A stretch of 64,000 nt of DNA from Sphingomonas sp. (GTDB lineage Bacteria; Pseudomonadota; Alphaproteobacteria; Sphingomonadales; Sphingomonadaceae), in NCBI RefSeq assembly GCF_004799495.1, contig NZ_SSMY01000006.1:124001-188000 (forward strand). Direction: 5' to 3'. The notes beneath the pieces are model-generated. The model was not told the DNA's origin. It saw only the letters and a program-made list of their open reading frames with translations, and did not search any database. Positions 1-11,234 of the stretch are shown here, one piece after another. The number at the start of each line of letters is the position of its first letter. The stretch's first letter is position 1. Position numbers and translations under genes: made by a program.

Positions 1-582
1 GACTATGCGCTCACGTTACCCGGTGTCGCGATCAGCGCGACGATCGGCGAAAGCTATCGCCTGTCAAGCAAGCCGACGATCTTCCCCGACGGCACGGGTC
101 TGACCGACCGCTGGTCCGACATCGTCGGGCGGACCGAAGTGCGTATTCGCGATTTCGTGTCGTTCGTGCACCGCTACCGGCTCGACAAGGACAATCTCGC
201 GATCCGCCGCAACGAAATCGATGCGACGGTCGGCACCAAGCGGACGTATCTGCTGCTCGGTTATCTCCGGCTCAACCGCAACATCGCCCCCACGCTCGAG
301 GATTTGCGCGACCGCGAGGAAGCGCGGGTCGGCGGGCGAGTCGGGTTCGCCCGTTTCTGGTCGATCTTCGGATCGGCGACGATCGACCTGACCGACAAGA
401 ACGAGGACCCGACGTCGCTGGCCGACGGGTTCGATCCGGTCCGGCACCGGCTGGGGGTGGAGTATGAGGACGACTGCCTTCGCCTCGGGCTGACCTGGCG
501 GCGCGATTACCAGACGACCGGCGACGCGCGGGCGGGCAACAGCTTCCTGTTGACGCTGGCGTTCAAGAACTTGGGGCGCTAA
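1..582 (+). CDS. lptD: LPS-assembly protein LptD, C-terminal part (5' end outside window)
   Basis: The frame is open from base 1 and gives the last 193 residues of a larger protein. The segment is rich in alternating polar and aromatic residues with Arg/Asp-rich turns, as in outer-membrane beta-strands, and ends in a strand-like tail (LTLAFKNLGR). LptD is the outer-membrane barrel that, with LptE, inserts lipopolysaccharide into the outer leaflet. The name rests on this barrel character and on the downstream order surA-pdxA-rsmA, the same order as next to lptD in enterobacteria. The N-terminal jellyroll domain and the disulfide cysteines cannot be checked here. Confidence 0.85.
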   Translation, partial: DYALTLPGVAISATIGESYRLSSKPTIFPDGTGLTDRWSDIVGRTEVRIRDFVSFVHRYRLDKDNLAIRRNEIDATVGTKRTYLLLGYLRLNRNIAPTLEDLRDREEARVGGRVGFARFWSIFGSATIDLTDKNEDPTSLADGFDPVRHRLGVEYEDDCLRLGLTWRRDYQTTGDARAGNSFLLTLAFKNLGR

Positions 583-667
583 GCCGCTAAGCAGAGGTTC
601 ATCCGACATTGGGCAAGCGCACGGGGATTTTTCGGGTGCGCCCGTATGGCCATGGGGTTTTGATTAC

Positions 668-2020
668 GTGACACTTCTTTCGACGTCGCGCGCGCTGCGC
701 GCCCTTGCCGGAACCGCCATGCTTGCCGTCGCCGGCGTCGCGCTGGCGCAGACCGTGCCCGATGCCTCGGTGCCGCAAACCGGGCTCGACATTCCCGAGA
801 ACCTCCAGATCTTCGGCAAGCTCGACCCCAACGTCCGCAAGCCCACCGCGATCGTCAACGGCACGGTGATCACCGGCACCGACGTCGACCAGCGGATGGC
901 GCTGATCATCCTCGCCAACCAGTTCAAGCTGAAGCCCGAGGAAGAGCAGCAATTGCGGCTCACCGTTCTGCGCGGGCTGATCGACGAAGCCCTGCAGATT
1001 CAGCAGGCGAAAACCGAGGACATCACCGCCAGCTCCGACGACCTCGACCAGGCGTACGCCAAGGTTGCGGCGAACTTCCAGAAGACGCCGGCGGAGTTCG
1101 GGCCCTATCTGCGGTCGGTCGGCTCGTCCGCCCGGTCGGTGCGGCGGCAGATCGAGGGCGAACTGGTCTGGCAGCGTTACTTGCGCCGCCGCGTCGCGCC
1201 CGGCATCAGTGTCAGCGATGAAGAGGTCAAGAAAATCCTCGACGCCATGAACGCGGCGCGCGGCACGCCCGAATTTCACCTGAAGGAGATTTTCGTCTCC
1301 GCGACCCCGGACCGCGTCCCCGCCGTCACTGGTGCTTTGCGCCAGGCGATGGAAGACATGAAGGCCGGCAAGGCGCCCTTCGATTACTACGCCCGGACCA
1401 TGTCGGAGACGACGACGGCGCCGTCCGGCGGCGAACTGGGCTGGGTCCGGCCGGCGGCGCTGCCCCCCGAGCTGGCAACCGCAGCCAACCAGATGCAAGT
1501 CGGTCAGCTTGCCGGGCCGATCGAGAATTCGGGCGGTTTTTCGATCCTGTATCTGGTCGACAAGCGCAAGGTGCTCGAAGCCGATCCGCGCGCCGCCCGG
1601 CTCAGCCTCAAGCAGATCAAGATCTCCTTCCCCGCCGGCACCACCCAGGCGGATGCCCAGGCGCGCGCGGCCGAGTTCGCCAAGACGGTCCAGAGCATCA
1701 ACGGCTGCGGCAGCGTCGGCAAGGCGGCCGCCGGCATCGGTGCGGAAGTGGTCGACAACGACCAGCTGACCGTCCGCGATTTGCCCGGAGCTTTGCAGGA
1801 AATGATTCTGAACATGCAGGTCGGTCAGGCGACGCCGCCGTTCGGATCGCCGACCGAAGGCGTCAGCTCGCTCGTGTTGTGCGGCCGCGACGAAGCGCCG
1901 GGCGGCAACCTCCCCAGCGCGGGCCAGGTGCAGGATCAGATGGAGCAGCAACGCGTCAATCTGCGCGCCGCCAAGATCCTGCGCGATCTGCGGCGCGACG
2001 CGATCATCGAATATCGCTGA
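668..2020 (+). CDS. surA: Periplasmic chaperone / peptidyl-prolyl isomerase SurA
   Basis: 450 residues from a GTG start. A signal peptide covers about residues 1-28 (ALRALAGTAMLAVAGVALAQ). A SurA N-terminal chaperone domain follows; its segment near 60-90 contains VNGTVITGTDVDQRMALI. A parvulin (PpiC) domain lies at roughly 195-300 (FHLKEIFVSA, then GGELGWVRP and FSILYLVDKR). A second, more divergent parvulin-like segment follows to about 420. SurA escorts unfolded outer-membrane proteins, including LptD, across the periplasm, so its place directly after lptD is functionally sensible. It precedes pdxA by 13 bp and is probably co-transcribed with it. Confidence 0.93.
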   Translation: MTLLSTSRALRALAGTAMLAVAGVALAQTVPDASVPQTGLDIPENLQIFGKLDPNVRKPTAIVNGTVITGTDVDQRMALIILANQFKLKPEEEQQLRLTVLRGLIDEALQIQQAKTEDITASSDDLDQAYAKVAANFQKTPAEFGPYLRSVGSSARSVRRQIEGELVWQRYLRRRVAPGISVSDEEVKKILDAMNAARGTPEFHLKEIFVSATPDRVPAVTGALRQAMEDMKAGKAPFDYYARTMSETTTAPSGGELGWVRPAALPPELATAANQMQVGQLAGPIENSGGFSILYLVDKRKVLEADPRAARLSLKQIKISFPAGTTQADAQARAAEFAKTVQSINGCGSVGKAAAGIGAEVVDNDQLTVRDLPGALQEMILNMQVGQATPPFGSPTEGVSSLVLCGRDEAPGGNLPSAGQVQDQMEQQRVNLRAAKILRDLRRDAIIEYR

Positions 2021-2033
2021 CCGGAGCGACGAT

Positions 2034-3041
2034 GTGACCATTCTCTCCCCGCTGGCGGTCGCGATGGGCGATCCGGCGGGGATCGGCCCGGAGATCGTCG
2101 CCAAGGCCTGGGCGCGGCGTCGCGAAGAGCGGCTGGCACCGTTTTTCGCGGTGGGAGATGCGCGCGCGATCGCTGCCGTTTGGGGCGGGCCGGTCGAGCG
2201 GATCGCCGGGCCGGATGAAGCGGCAGCGGCATTCGACGACGCGCTACCACTGTTGAGCGTCGCATGCGCGAGCCAGGTCGTGCCAGGGCATCCCGATCTC
2301 GACGGGGCGCGGTGCGCGCTCCATGCGCTCGAACTGGCGACCGGATTGACCAGCGCCGGCGCGGCGTCCGCGCTGGTCACGGGGCCGGTGTCGAAGGCGC
2401 AGATGTACCAGATCGGCTTTACGCACCCCGGCCAAACCGAGTTCGTCGCCGAGCGCGTCGGCGTGGCTTCGAGCGCGACCGTCATGATGCTTGCCGGCCC
2501 GACCCTGCGCGTCGTGCCCGCGACTACCCACGTCCCGTTTCGCGAGGTGCCCGGGTTGCTCAGCCCCGAGCTGCTGATCGCGAAGGCACGCGTGACGGCG
2601 CGCGCGCTTGCCCGCGATTTCGGCATCGTGAGCCCGCGGCTGGCCTTCGCGGGACTCAACCCGCATGCTGGCGAGCAAGGGGCGATCGGGCGCGAGGAGA
2701 TCGACATAATCACGCCGGCGGTCGAGGCGTTGCGAGCGGAAGGGATCGACGCGACCGGGCCGCTCGCCGCCGACACGATGTTCCATGGGCGCGCGCGCGC
2801 GACGTATGACGCTGCGATCTGTTGTTACCACGACCAGGCGCTGGTGCCGCTCAAGACGCTCCACTTCGACGAGGGCGTGAATATTACGCTCGGCTTGCCG
2901 ATCATCCGGACATCGCCCGATCACGGCACCGCGTTCGGCATCGCCGGGCAGGACCGCGCCGAGCCGGGCGCGATGATCGCCGCGATCCGGCTCGCCGCCG
3001 ATGCCGCGCGACGGCGCCTCGACGCGCTCGTCACCGCGTGA
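2034..3041 (+). CDS. pdxA: 4-hydroxythreonine-4-phosphate dehydrogenase
   Basis: 335 residues, GTG start 13 bp after surA. Oxidises 4-phosphohydroxy-L-threonine for pyridoxal 5'-phosphate synthesis in the DXP-dependent pathway; cytoplasmic, dimeric, divalent-metal dependent. Family signatures are the N-terminal [10 protein letters not shown], the segment [20 protein letters not shown] near residue 120, and the histidines used for metal binding in GLNPHAGE and [12 protein letters not shown]. The stop overlaps the GTG start of rsmA (GTGA), so the two are translationally coupled. Confidence 0.96.
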   Translation: MTILSPLAVAMGDPAGIGPEIVAKAWARRREERLAPFFAVGDARAIAAVWGGPVERIAGPDEAAAAFDDALPLLSVACASQVVPGHPDLDGARCALHALELATGLTSAGAASALVTGPVSKAQMYQIGFTHPGQTEFVAERVGVASSATVMMLAGPTLRVVPATTHVPFREVPGLLSPELLIAKARVTARALARDFGIVSPRLAFAGLNPHAGEQGAIGREEIDIITPAVEALRAEGIDATGPLAADTMFHGRARATYDAAICCYHDQALVPLKTLHFDEGVNITLGLPIIRTSPDHGTAFGIAGQDRAEPGAMIAAIRLAADAARRRLDALVTA

Positions 3042-3859
3042 CCGCGACCGAGCTGCCGCCGCTGCGCGAGGTGATCGCGCGGCACGGGCTGTCGGCATCG
3101 AAAGCGCTGGGGCAGAACTTCCTGCTCGACGGTCAGTTGCTCACGCGGATCGCGGCGGTGCCCGGCGATTTGGCGGATGCCGAGGTCCTGGAGGTCGGCC
3201 CCGGCCCGGGCGGATTGACGCGCGCACTGCTCGCGGCGGGCGCGAAAGTCTTCGCGATCGAGCGCGACCGGCGCTGCATTCCGCCGCTTGCCGAACTCGC
3301 CGCCGCCTATCCCGGCAAGCTCGCGGTGATCGAGGGCGATGCGTTGGAGATCGACGCCCCTGCACTGTTCGCCGACCGTCCGCACATCGTCGCCAACCTG
3401 CCGTATAATGTCGGCACCGCACTACTCGTGCGCTGGCTGTCGGCGGAATGGCAGCCATGGTGGCAAAGCCTGACGCTGATGTTCCAGCGCGAGGTCGCCG
3501 ACCGCATCGTCGCGGCTCCCGGGAACGATGCCTACGGTCGTTTGTCGGTGCTCGCGCAGTGGCGATCGAGCGCGCGGATCGCGATAACCGTGCACCGCTC
3601 GGCGTTCACGCCGCCGCCCAAGGTGATGTCGGCGGTGGTGCATATCGTGCCGATCGAGCCTCCCGCCGGCGTTCAATTCGCGATGCTGGAGCGCGTCACC
3701 GCGGCGGCCTTCGGTCAACGACGCAAGATGCTGCGGCAGAGCCTGAAGGGAGTGCCCGGCGCGATCGACGCCCTGGCGGCGGCCGGGATCGACCCCTCGC
3801 GCCGCGCCGAGACGCTATCGGTATCGGAATTCGTCAGCGTCGCGCGCGCGCTTACTTAG
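3038..3859 (+). CDS. rsmA: 16S rRNA (adenine1518-N6/adenine1519-N6)-dimethyltransferase
   Basis: 273 residues, starting at the GTG that overlaps the pdxA stop; the frame is open further upstream but that part is antisense-like noise. Dimethylates two adjacent adenosines in the loop of 16S helix 45, a late step in 30S maturation (ksgA). Motifs: [10 protein letters not shown] near residue 22, the SAM-binding [14 protein letters not shown] near 51, and the catalytic NLPYN near 121. Completes the conserved lptD-surA-pdxA-rsmA row. Its 3' end overlaps the convergent TPR gene by 8 bp. Confidence 0.95.
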   Translation: MTATELPPLREVIARHGLSASKALGQNFLLDGQLLTRIAAVPGDLADAEVLEVGPGPGGLTRALLAAGAKVFAIERDRRCIPPLAELAAAYPGKLAVIEGDALEIDAPALFADRPHIVANLPYNVGTALLVRWLSAEWQPWWQSLTLMFQREVADRIVAAPGNDAYGRLSVLAQWRSSARIAITVHRSAFTPPPKVMSAVVHIVPIEPPAGVQFAMLERVTAAAFGQRRKMLRQSLKGVPGAIDALAAAGIDPSRRAETLSVSEFVSVARALT

Positions 3860-4355
3860 CGGCGGCGGTCTCGGGTACCTTGGTCGGTTCCGCACTCGGC
3901 GGCGGGCCTTTCGCGATTGCCGCGGTCAGTGCAACAGCATCGGGGCATGGCTTCTTTCCGCACAGCGCCACGATCTTGGCGAGGTTCTCGCGCGCCGGGC
4001 CCATCGCCCCCTTGGCAACCAGCGCCTCGCCCTGCCCGCGCAACGCGGCGGGATCGTCGGGCTCGATCAGCAGGGCTTCGCGGTAGAGCTTGATCGCCTT
4101 GCCGGGAAGTTGCTGGCGCTCGGCAACATCGGCCAGCACCAGGAACGCCGCGCGGTTGCGCGGGTCGACCGCGAGCGCCGTTTCGATCAGGTCGGTCGCA
4201 CGGTCGAGATTGCCCGCCGCCGCCGCCGCGCGCCCTTGCGCGAGCAACGCCATCGACCGCGCATCGATCGGCTTGTCGCCGGGCTGGCCGTGCAACGAAG
4301 TCGAAACGCTCAATGCCGCAAAGGCTACAGCAAGCGCGGCAGGGAACAGGCGCAT
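3852..4355 (-). CDS. Secreted tetratricopeptide-repeat protein
   Basis: 167 residues from the ATG at 4355, chosen because it places a clean signal peptide first ([20 protein letters not shown]). The mature part has two to three TPR-like helical pairs between about residues 30 and 125 (for example [20 protein letters not shown] and [20 protein letters not shown]). The C-terminus is low-complexity, Pro/Ala/Lys-rich. TPR proteins are protein-binding scaffolds; no specific partner is implied by the neighbours. Specific function unknown. Confidence 0.75.
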   Translation of the reverse strand: MRLFPAALAVAFAALSVSTSLHGQPGDKPIDARSMALLAQGRAAAAAGNLDRATDLIETALAVDPRNRAAFLVLADVAERQQLPGKAIKLYREALLIEPDDPAALRGQGEALVAKGAMGPARENLAKIVALCGKKPCPDAVALTAAIAKGPPPSAEPTKVPETAAAK

Positions 4356-4388
4356 GATCGTCTCCACTCGAGGCACAATGTCAGCCGG

Positions 4389-5573
4389 CTAGCATGGCCG
4401 CACAAGGCGCGCGACAAAAAAGCCGTCGGTCTGGTCATGCGCCGGTGTAAGCCGCACGCCGGCGCCGCGCGGACGGCCAAACGGGATGGGCGGTTCGGCG
4501 GTCCAGTCGGGGTGCGCCGACAGGAAATGCGTGAGCTGATCCGCGCCTTCCTCGTCGAGCAGCGAGCACACGATATAGACGAGCGCGCCGCCCGGCTTGA
4601 CCAAGGGCACCGCGACGCCGAGTAAGCGCCGCTGGGTATCGACCAGCCGCTCGATCCGCGCCGGTGTCAGACGCCAGCGCGCCTCGGGGTTGCGGCGCCA
4701 TGTGCCCGTACCCGAACACGGCGCGTCGATCAGCACGACGTCCGCGCGTGCAGTCCAGTCGGCGAGCGCTGCAGCCTCAGTATTCGGATTTAGCAGGCGC
4801 GTTTCGATGATCGACGCGCCGGCGCGTTCGGCGCGCGGCGGCAACCGCGACAGGCGGCCGCGATCGGTATCGGTGGCAAGGATCGCGCCCTCGTTGTTCA
4901 TCATCGCGGCCAGCGCCAGCGACTTCCCGCCGGCGCCGGCGCACAAATCGATCACCGCCATGCCCGGCGTTACCCGCGCCGCGAGCGTCACCATCTGGCT
5001 ACCGGCGTCCTGTACCTCGACTTGCCCGCTGCGAAACGCGTCGGTTGCCTCGATCGCCGTGCCCGACGGCAGCCGCAGCGCGTTGGGTAGGCCGGCAATT
5101 GCTTTCGCGCCCAGATCGGCGAATAGCGTGGCGGGATCCCCTCCCCGGGAAACGTTCACCCGAAGATCGAGCGGCGCGCGCTCGACCAGCGCAGCGGCTT
5201 CGGCCGGGCCGATCTCCGACGCCTTGAAACGCTTGCCGATCCAGGCCGGCACGGTGCCCGCCTTGCTGGACGGCTCGTCCGCCGCGATCGGCGCCGGACC
5301 GTGGGGCGACCCGTCGAACGTCGCGGCAATGGCATCGTCGTCGCGCGCCAGCCCGACCATTGCGGCGCGCCCATTCTCCGGCGCTTCGCCCGCGCGCCGG
5401 ATCGCGGCGTACACCAGCTCGCGCACCGCGCGCCGGTCCTTCGACCCGGCGTAGCGCCGCGTCGCGAAATAGCGCGCGATCAGCGTGTCGCCCGCCGCCC
5501 CGCCAGCGCGGGCGGCGTCGATCACCTGGTCGAGAATCTCGATCGCCGCCTGCGTGCGCGCGGCGGGTGTCAT
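4389..5573 (-). CDS. rsmB: 16S rRNA (cytosine-C5)-methyltransferase, RsmB family
   Basis: 394 residues. An N-terminal NusB-like helical domain (about 1-140) is followed by a Rossmann SAM-methyltransferase domain. Visible motifs are DLCAGAGGKSLALAAMM (SAM site), LIDAPCSGTGTWRRNPEARW (motif IV with the product-release Cys) and VYIVCSLLDEEG (motif VI with the catalytic Cys). This two-cysteine arrangement defines the RsmB/NOL1/NOP2 m5C enzymes. It ends 3' of a 10-bp gap behind guaB and is probably co-transcribed with it. The exact target base is inferred from the family. Confidence 0.9.
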   Translation of the reverse strand: MTPAARTQAAIEILDQVIDAARAGGAAGDTLIARYFATRRYAGSKDRRAVRELVYAAIRRAGEAPENGRAAMVGLARDDDAIAATFDGSPHGPAPIAADEPSSKAGTVPAWIGKRFKASEIGPAEAAALVERAPLDLRVNVSRGGDPATLFADLGAKAIAGLPNALRLPSGTAIEATDAFRSGQVEVQDAGSQMVTLAARVTPGMAVIDLCAGAGGKSLALAAMMNNEGAILATDTDRGRLSRLPPRAERAGASIIETRLLNPNTEAAALADWTARADVVLIDAPCSGTGTWRRNPEARWRLTPARIERLVDTQRRLLGVAVPLVKPGGALVYIVCSLLDEEGADQLTHFLSAHPDWTAEPPIPFGRPRGAGVRLTPAHDQTDGFFVARLVRPC

Positions 5574-5583
5574 CGCCCGATCT

Positions 5584-7158
<1,575 letters not shown>

Positions 7159-7212
7159 CTACTATCGGCACACGCCCGGCGGCGTGCCGGGGCGTGGTTT
7201 CGGGGGAGTCTC

Positions 7213-8172
7213 ATGGGTCTCGTCATTGCAGGATTGCTGCTTTTCCTGGTCTTCATCTTCATGGTCAGCAGCATCAAGGTCGTTCGCCAAGGCTATCAGT
7301 ACACGATCGAGCGGTTCGGCAAGTTCACCAACGTCGCGCACCCCGGGCTCACCATCCTGATCCCGTTCTTCGACCGGATCGGCCGACGCGTGAACATGAT
7401 GGAGCAAGTGCTCGACATTCCGGGCCAGGAGATCATCACCAAGGACAATGCGATGGTCGCGGTCGACGGCGTCGTGTTCTTCCAGGTGCTCGACGCGGCC
7501 AAGGCGGCCTATGAAGTGAGCGACCTGTACGTCGCGATCATGCAGCTTTCGACGACCAACCTGCGCACCGTGATGGGCTCGATGGATCTCGACGAAACGC
7601 TGTCGAAGCGCGACGAGATCAATACGCGGCTGCTGACCGTGGTCGATCACGCGACCGAGGCATGGGGCGTCAAGATCACGCGCGTCGAGCTCAAGGACAT
7701 TCGTCCGCCCGCCGACATCGTCAACGCGATGACGCGACAGATGAAGGCCGAGCGCGAGAAGCGCGCGACGATCCTCGAATCCGAAGCCGCGCGGCAGAAC
7801 GAGATCAACCGCGCCGAGGGGCAGAAGCAGGCGCAGATCCTCGAAGCGGAGGGCCGCAAGGAAGCCGCATTCCGCGACGCCGAGGCGCGCGAGCGCTCCG
7901 CCCAAGCCGAAGCGGCGGCGACCAAGATGGTGTCGGATGCGATCGAGGCGGGCAGCAGCCAGTCGCTCAACTATTTCATCGCGCAGAAATATGTCGATGC
8001 GGTGCGCGAATTCGCCACGTCGCCCAACGCCAAGACGATCCTGTTCCCGGTCGAGGCGACCCAGCTGATCGGCACGCTCGGCGGGATCGGCGAGCTCGCG
8101 AAGGAAGCCATCGGCAACGCGGCGCGCCCCGACGGCGGCGGATCGGTGCCGGCGACGCGGGGGCGGCAATGA
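7213..8172 (+). CDS. SPFH/band-7 (stomatin-like, QmcA-type) membrane protein
   Basis: 319 residues, from an ATG followed at once by one N-terminal transmembrane helix (GLVIAGLLLFLVFIFMV). The SPFH domain spans about 25-200 (RQGYQYTIERFGKFTNVAHPG at its start). A long Ala/Glu-rich coiled coil follows at about 175-260. Such proteins oligomerise into membrane microdomain scaffolds, facing the periplasm or cytoplasm depending on subtype. Its 3' end overlaps the nfeD start by 4 bases (ATGA), the classic stomatin-NfeD operon pairing. Confidence 0.9.
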   Translation: MGLVIAGLLLFLVFIFMVSSIKVVRQGYQYTIERFGKFTNVAHPGLTILIPFFDRIGRRVNMMEQVLDIPGQEIITKDNAMVAVDGVVFFQVLDAAKAAYEVSDLYVAIMQLSTTNLRTVMGSMDLDETLSKRDEINTRLLTVVDHATEAWGVKITRVELKDIRPPADIVNAMTRQMKAEREKRATILESEAARQNEINRAEGQKQAQILEAEGRKEAAFRDAEARERSAQAEAAATKMVSDAIEAGSSQSLNYFIAQKYVDAVREFATSPNAKTILFPVEATQLIGTLGGIGELAKEAIGNAARPDGGGSVPATRGRQ

Positions 8173-8620
8173 CCCTGTTCGGCATCACGCTCGGCGTCGG
8201 CGAGGCATGGCTCGCCGCGGCCTTGATGCTCGCGATCATGGAACTCGCGGCACCGGGCTTCTTCCTGATCTTCGTCGCGGCCGGCGCGGCGGTGACCGGG
8301 TTCGTCATGCTGGCCGCGCCCGATCTGCACCCGATCGTCCAGGCGCTGATGTTCGCGATATTCAGCGGATCGCGGTGACGATCGGGCGGCGCTGGTATCA
8401 CCGCAGCCCGTCGACCGCCGCGCCGTCGGGCCTCAACGAGCGCACCGCCAAGCTGATCGGCAGGACGGTCGAGGTGTCCGAGCCGATCGTCGCGGGCGAA
8501 GGCCGCGTACGGGTCGGCGACGGCGCGTGGACCGCGAAGGGCCCCGACATGCCCGCCGGCGCACGCGTGCGGATCACAGGCGCGGCCGGGAACGTATTGC
8601 TGGTGGAGCCGCTGGCCTAG
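8169..8620 (+). pseudogene. NfeD-family membrane protein, interrupted by a one-base frameshift
   Basis: The reading starts at the ATG overlapping the SPFH stop and encodes membrane helices (WLAAALMLAIMELAAPGFFL, then AAGAAVTGFVMLAAPDL and IVQALMFAIF). It hits a TGA at 8376-8378. The rest of the family sequence continues in another frame: IAVTIGRRWYHR, then an OB-fold C-terminus (LIGRTVEVSEPIVAGEGRVRVGDGAWTAKGPDMPAGARVRITG) ending at 8620. Adding one base after 8366 (AGCG-GATCGCG to AGCGCGATCGCG) restores FSAIAVTIG. Either a real loss-of-function mutation or a sequencing or assembly error. NfeD OB domains partner SPFH proteins. The stop overlaps that of the convergent 8617 gene. Confidence 0.82.
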
Positions 8621-8952
8621 TTCTTCTCGCCGCCGAACAGACCGCCGGCGAGGCCGCCGATCTTGTCCATGATCCCGCCGCCTTCGTTCCCGCCTGCGCC
8701 GCCGAGCATGCTCGCGAACTGACCGAGCGCGCCCTCGCCGCCGATATGGCCGACGATCTGGCTGAGGATCCCCGAATCGAGCCCGGTCGAGGCGGCTGCG
8801 GCATCGACCGTATCGCCGGGTTGCGGATGCGCCTTGGCGAGTGCCGCTACGGCACTTTCGGCCTGTTCGGGCGAGATACCGACCTTTTCGGCGAGGTTCT
8901 TGATGTCGACGTTCGAACCGACCTGGCCGAGGATGCTATCGAGGAACGACAT
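8617..8952 (-). CDS. DUF937/YidB-like small helical protein
   Basis: 111 residues. The N-terminal two-thirds is helical (MSFLDSILGQ, LAEKVGISPEQAESAVAALA, GILSQIVGHIG). The C-terminus is a glycine-rich tail (GGAGGNEGGGIMDKIGGLAGGLFGG). This pattern fits the DUF937/YidB family, small cytosolic proteins of unknown role found in many proteobacteria. No signal peptide. It lies alone between the convergent nfeD and a hypothetical gene on the same strand. Function unknown. Confidence 0.7.
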   Translation of the reverse strand: MSFLDSILGQVGSNVDIKNLAEKVGISPEQAESAVAALAKAHPQPGDTVDAAAASTGLDSGILSQIVGHIGGEGALGQFASMLGGAGGNEGGGIMDKIGGLAGGLFGGEKN

Positions 8953-9004
8953 GGTGGAATCCTTATCGGTGCTGGGATCGCCGGGATAGCCCGATGCGGG
9001 CGGG

Positions 9005-9445
9005 CTAGGAAGAGCGGTCGGGCGCGATATGGCCCGTCCTGGCCGCCACCGAGAACAAGCGGTCGCGCGAATAGAGCGTCAGCGGCCAGTCACGGCGGCC
9101 TTCGGGCGAGGCCAGCAGCGCGTTGACCTTTGCCGCCAACGGTAGCGCGGGGTCGGTGCGGGCAAGAAAGCCGCGAACGCCGGCGACGAAGACCATCGTG
9201 ATCGTGTGATGATAGCCCTGCGTCTCGTCGTTCACGCCGCCGACGGACTCGTTGTAGCGCGAAATGATCGAACGTAGCTCCCGCTCGGGATCGATCTCTG
9301 GGCGCTCGACGAGCAGCCACAGGCACGAGGCTAGGTGCGCCTCATGCGTCCATTCCGCTTTGGGCAGCGTGCGCGCGAGCAACCCCTCCCCCACATGGCG
9401 GACGGCGGCGGCGTCGGCGAAGAAACGGATCTTATGGTCGGTCAT
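9005..9445 (-). CDS. Conserved hypothetical protein (HEAHL / HHT motifs)
   Basis: 146 residues from the ATG at 9445; the open frame extends further upstream only as Pro/Arg-rich noise overlapping the pckA end. No signal peptide or membrane helix. Histidine-containing stretches (AEWTHEAHLASCLWLL near residue 29 and GYHHTITMVFVAGV near 75) look conserved and could be a metal or substrate site, but I do not recognise the family. Followed downstream by the DUF937-like gene. Function not assigned. Confidence 0.6.
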   Translation of the reverse strand: MTDHKIRFFADAAAVRHVGEGLLARTLPKAEWTHEAHLASCLWLLVERPEIDPERELRSIISRYNESVGGVNDETQGYHHTITMVFVAGVRGFLARTDPALPLAAKVNALLASPEGRRDWPLTLYSRDRLFSVAARTGHIAPDRSS

Positions 9446-9491
9446 TGGTCGGGCTTCCAATTGGAGAGGCCCGACTTCCTGACGGGCCGAA

Positions 9492-11102
9492 TTACGCGGT
9501 GGCGGGGGTTCGGGGCGCTGATTGTCGCACGCCCTCGTCGACATGGTCCGCGAATTGCGCGAAATTCTCGACGAACAAATCGACCAGTTTCGCCGCGGTG
9601 GCGTCGTATTCGGCCTTGTCCGCCCAGGTCTCGCGCGGATCGAGGATCGCGGCGTCGACCCCCTTCACTGCGACCGGCACCTGGAACCCGAAATTCGGAT
9701 CGGTGCGGAACGTCGCATTGTTCAAGCTGCCGTCGAGCGCGGCGTTGAGCAGCGCACGCGTCGCCTTGATCGGCATGCGGTTGCCGACGCCGTACTTGCC
9801 GCCGGTCCAACCGGTGTTGACCAGCCAGCAATCGACCCCGCCCTTGGCGATCCGCTCCTTGAGCAGATTGCCGTACACCGACGGGTGCCGCGGCATGAAC
9901 GGCGCGCCGAAGCACGTCGAGAAAGTCGCGTCGGGCTCGGTCACGCCGATCTCCGTCCCCGCGACGCGCGCGGTGTAGCCCGACAGGAAGTGGTACATCG
10001 CCTGGTCGGGCGTCAGCTTCGCGATCGGCGGCAGCACGCCATACGCGTCGGCGGTCAGCATTACGACGTTGTTGGGCACGGGCCCCATGTTATCGGGGCT
10101 CGAATTGGGGATGAAATCGATCGGATACGCGCCGCGGCTGTTCTCCGCGAGCGTGTGATCGTCAAGGTCGAGCACCCGCGTGACCGGGTCCATCACGACA
10201 TTCTCGAGCACGGTGCCGAAGCGCTTCGTGGTCGCGAAAATCTCCGGCTCGGCCTCTTCCGACAGGCGGATCATCTTGGCGTAGCAACCGCCCTCGAAAT
10301 TGAAGACCGCTTCGTCCGACCAGCCATGCTCGTCGTCGCCGATCAACGTGCGGCTGGCATCGGCGGAGAGCGTCGTCTTGCCGGTGCCCGACAGGCCGAA
10401 GAACACTGCGGTATTGCTGCCGTCGTGCGCCATGTTGGCCGAGCAATGCATCGGCATCACGCCGGTCAGCGGCAACAGGTAGTTGAGCAGGCCGAACACC
10501 GACTTCTTCATCTCGCCGGCGTAGCGCGTCCCGCCGATCAGGATCAGCTTTTCGGTGAAATTGACCGCGATCACCGTTTCGCTGCGCGTGCCGTGCTTTT
10601 CGGGATCGGCGTGGAAGCTCGGCAGGTCGATGATCGTATATTCCGGCACGAACCCCTTGAGCTCGCGCGCCTCGGGACGGACCAGCATCGTCCGGATGAA
10701 CAGGTTATGCCACGCCAGTTCGGTGACGACGCGGACCCGAACGCGGTGCTCCGGCTGCGATCCGCCGAACAGGTCCTGGATATATAGGTCTTCCTTGTCG
10801 TTCAGCGCCGCCATGAAATCGCGCTTGAGCGCGGCGAAATGCTCGGGCGACATCGCCTTGTTCGACTTGCCCCACCACACGGTGTTTTCGGTTTCCGCGT
10901 CGCGGACGGTAAACTTGTCCTGCGCCGAGCGGCCGGTGTGCCGGCCGGTCTCGACGACCAGCGGACCGTCGGCGCTGAGCTTGCCCTCGCCGCGGCGCAC
11001 GGCGGCGTCGACCAGCCGCGCAGTCACCAGGTTCCAGTGCAGGTCGGCGCGCGTTTCGATGCCCTGCGATTCGAGCCCGGCGTCCGGAATACGCTCACTC
11101 AC
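9492..11102 (-). CDS. pckA: Phosphoenolpyruvate carboxykinase (ATP)
   Basis: 536 residues from a GTG at 11102 (an earlier in-frame ATG at 11138 exists but would run through the palindrome at 11133-11148). Converts oxaloacetate to PEP with ATP, the entry step of gluconeogenesis. Signatures: [14 protein letters not shown] near residue 50, [10 protein letters not shown], the kinase-type P-loop [14 protein letters not shown] and the metal-site region IGDDEHGW. Divergent from chvI. In several alphaproteobacteria pckA is controlled by the neighbouring ChvI, which this gene order permits. The palindrome just upstream is a candidate operator. Confidence 0.96.
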   Translation of the reverse strand: MSERIPDAGLESQGIETRADLHWNLVTARLVDAAVRRGEGKLSADGPLVVETGRHTGRSAQDKFTVRDAETENTVWWGKSNKAMSPEHFAALKRDFMAALNDKEDLYIQDLFGGSQPEHRVRVRVVTELAWHNLFIRTMLVRPEARELKGFVPEYTIIDLPSFHADPEKHGTRSETVIAVNFTEKLILIGGTRYAGEMKKSVFGLLNYLLPLTGVMPMHCSANMAHDGSNTAVFFGLSGTGKTTLSADASRTLIGDDEHGWSDEAVFNFEGGCYAKMIRLSEEAEPEIFATTKRFGTVLENVVMDPVTRVLDLDDHTLAENSRGAYPIDFIPNSSPDNMGPVPNNVVMLTADAYGVLPPIAKLTPDQAMYHFLSGYTARVAGTEIGVTEPDATFSTCFGAPFMPRHPSVYGNLLKERIAKGGVDCWLVNTGWTGGKYGVGNRMPIKATRALLNAALDGSLNNATFRTDPNFGFQVPVAVKGVDAAILDPRETWADKAEYDATAAKLVDLFVENFAQFADHVDEGVRQSAPRTPATA

Positions 11103-11132
11103 GATAGAATTCCTCACGGCTGGATGATGGCG

Positions 11133-11148
11133 CTGCATACGTATGCAG
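11133..11148. promoter_or_regulatory. 16-bp perfect palindrome upstream of pckA, candidate operator
   Basis: CTGCATACGTATGCAG is perfectly self-complementary, with a central C-G step as in LacI-family operators. It lies 31 bp upstream of the pckA start codon and about 86 bp before chvI. Its core CATACGTATG recurs only once more in the window, upstream of edd (57205-57214). The role is inferred; no regulator gene for it lies in this window. Confidence 0.55.
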
Positions 11149-11234
11149 GCGATTGCCCGCGCCCATATCCCCGCGCCCTATCGCCGTCAAACCGCCCATT
11201 GAGCGCGTGCCGGCTTTCCTCTACCCACGCGGGC

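Noticed and set aside
599..2776. 725-codon minus-strand open frame
   Set aside because: Lies fully antisense to surA and pdxA, low-complexity Arg/Ala/Ser composition; a GC-rich shadow frame.
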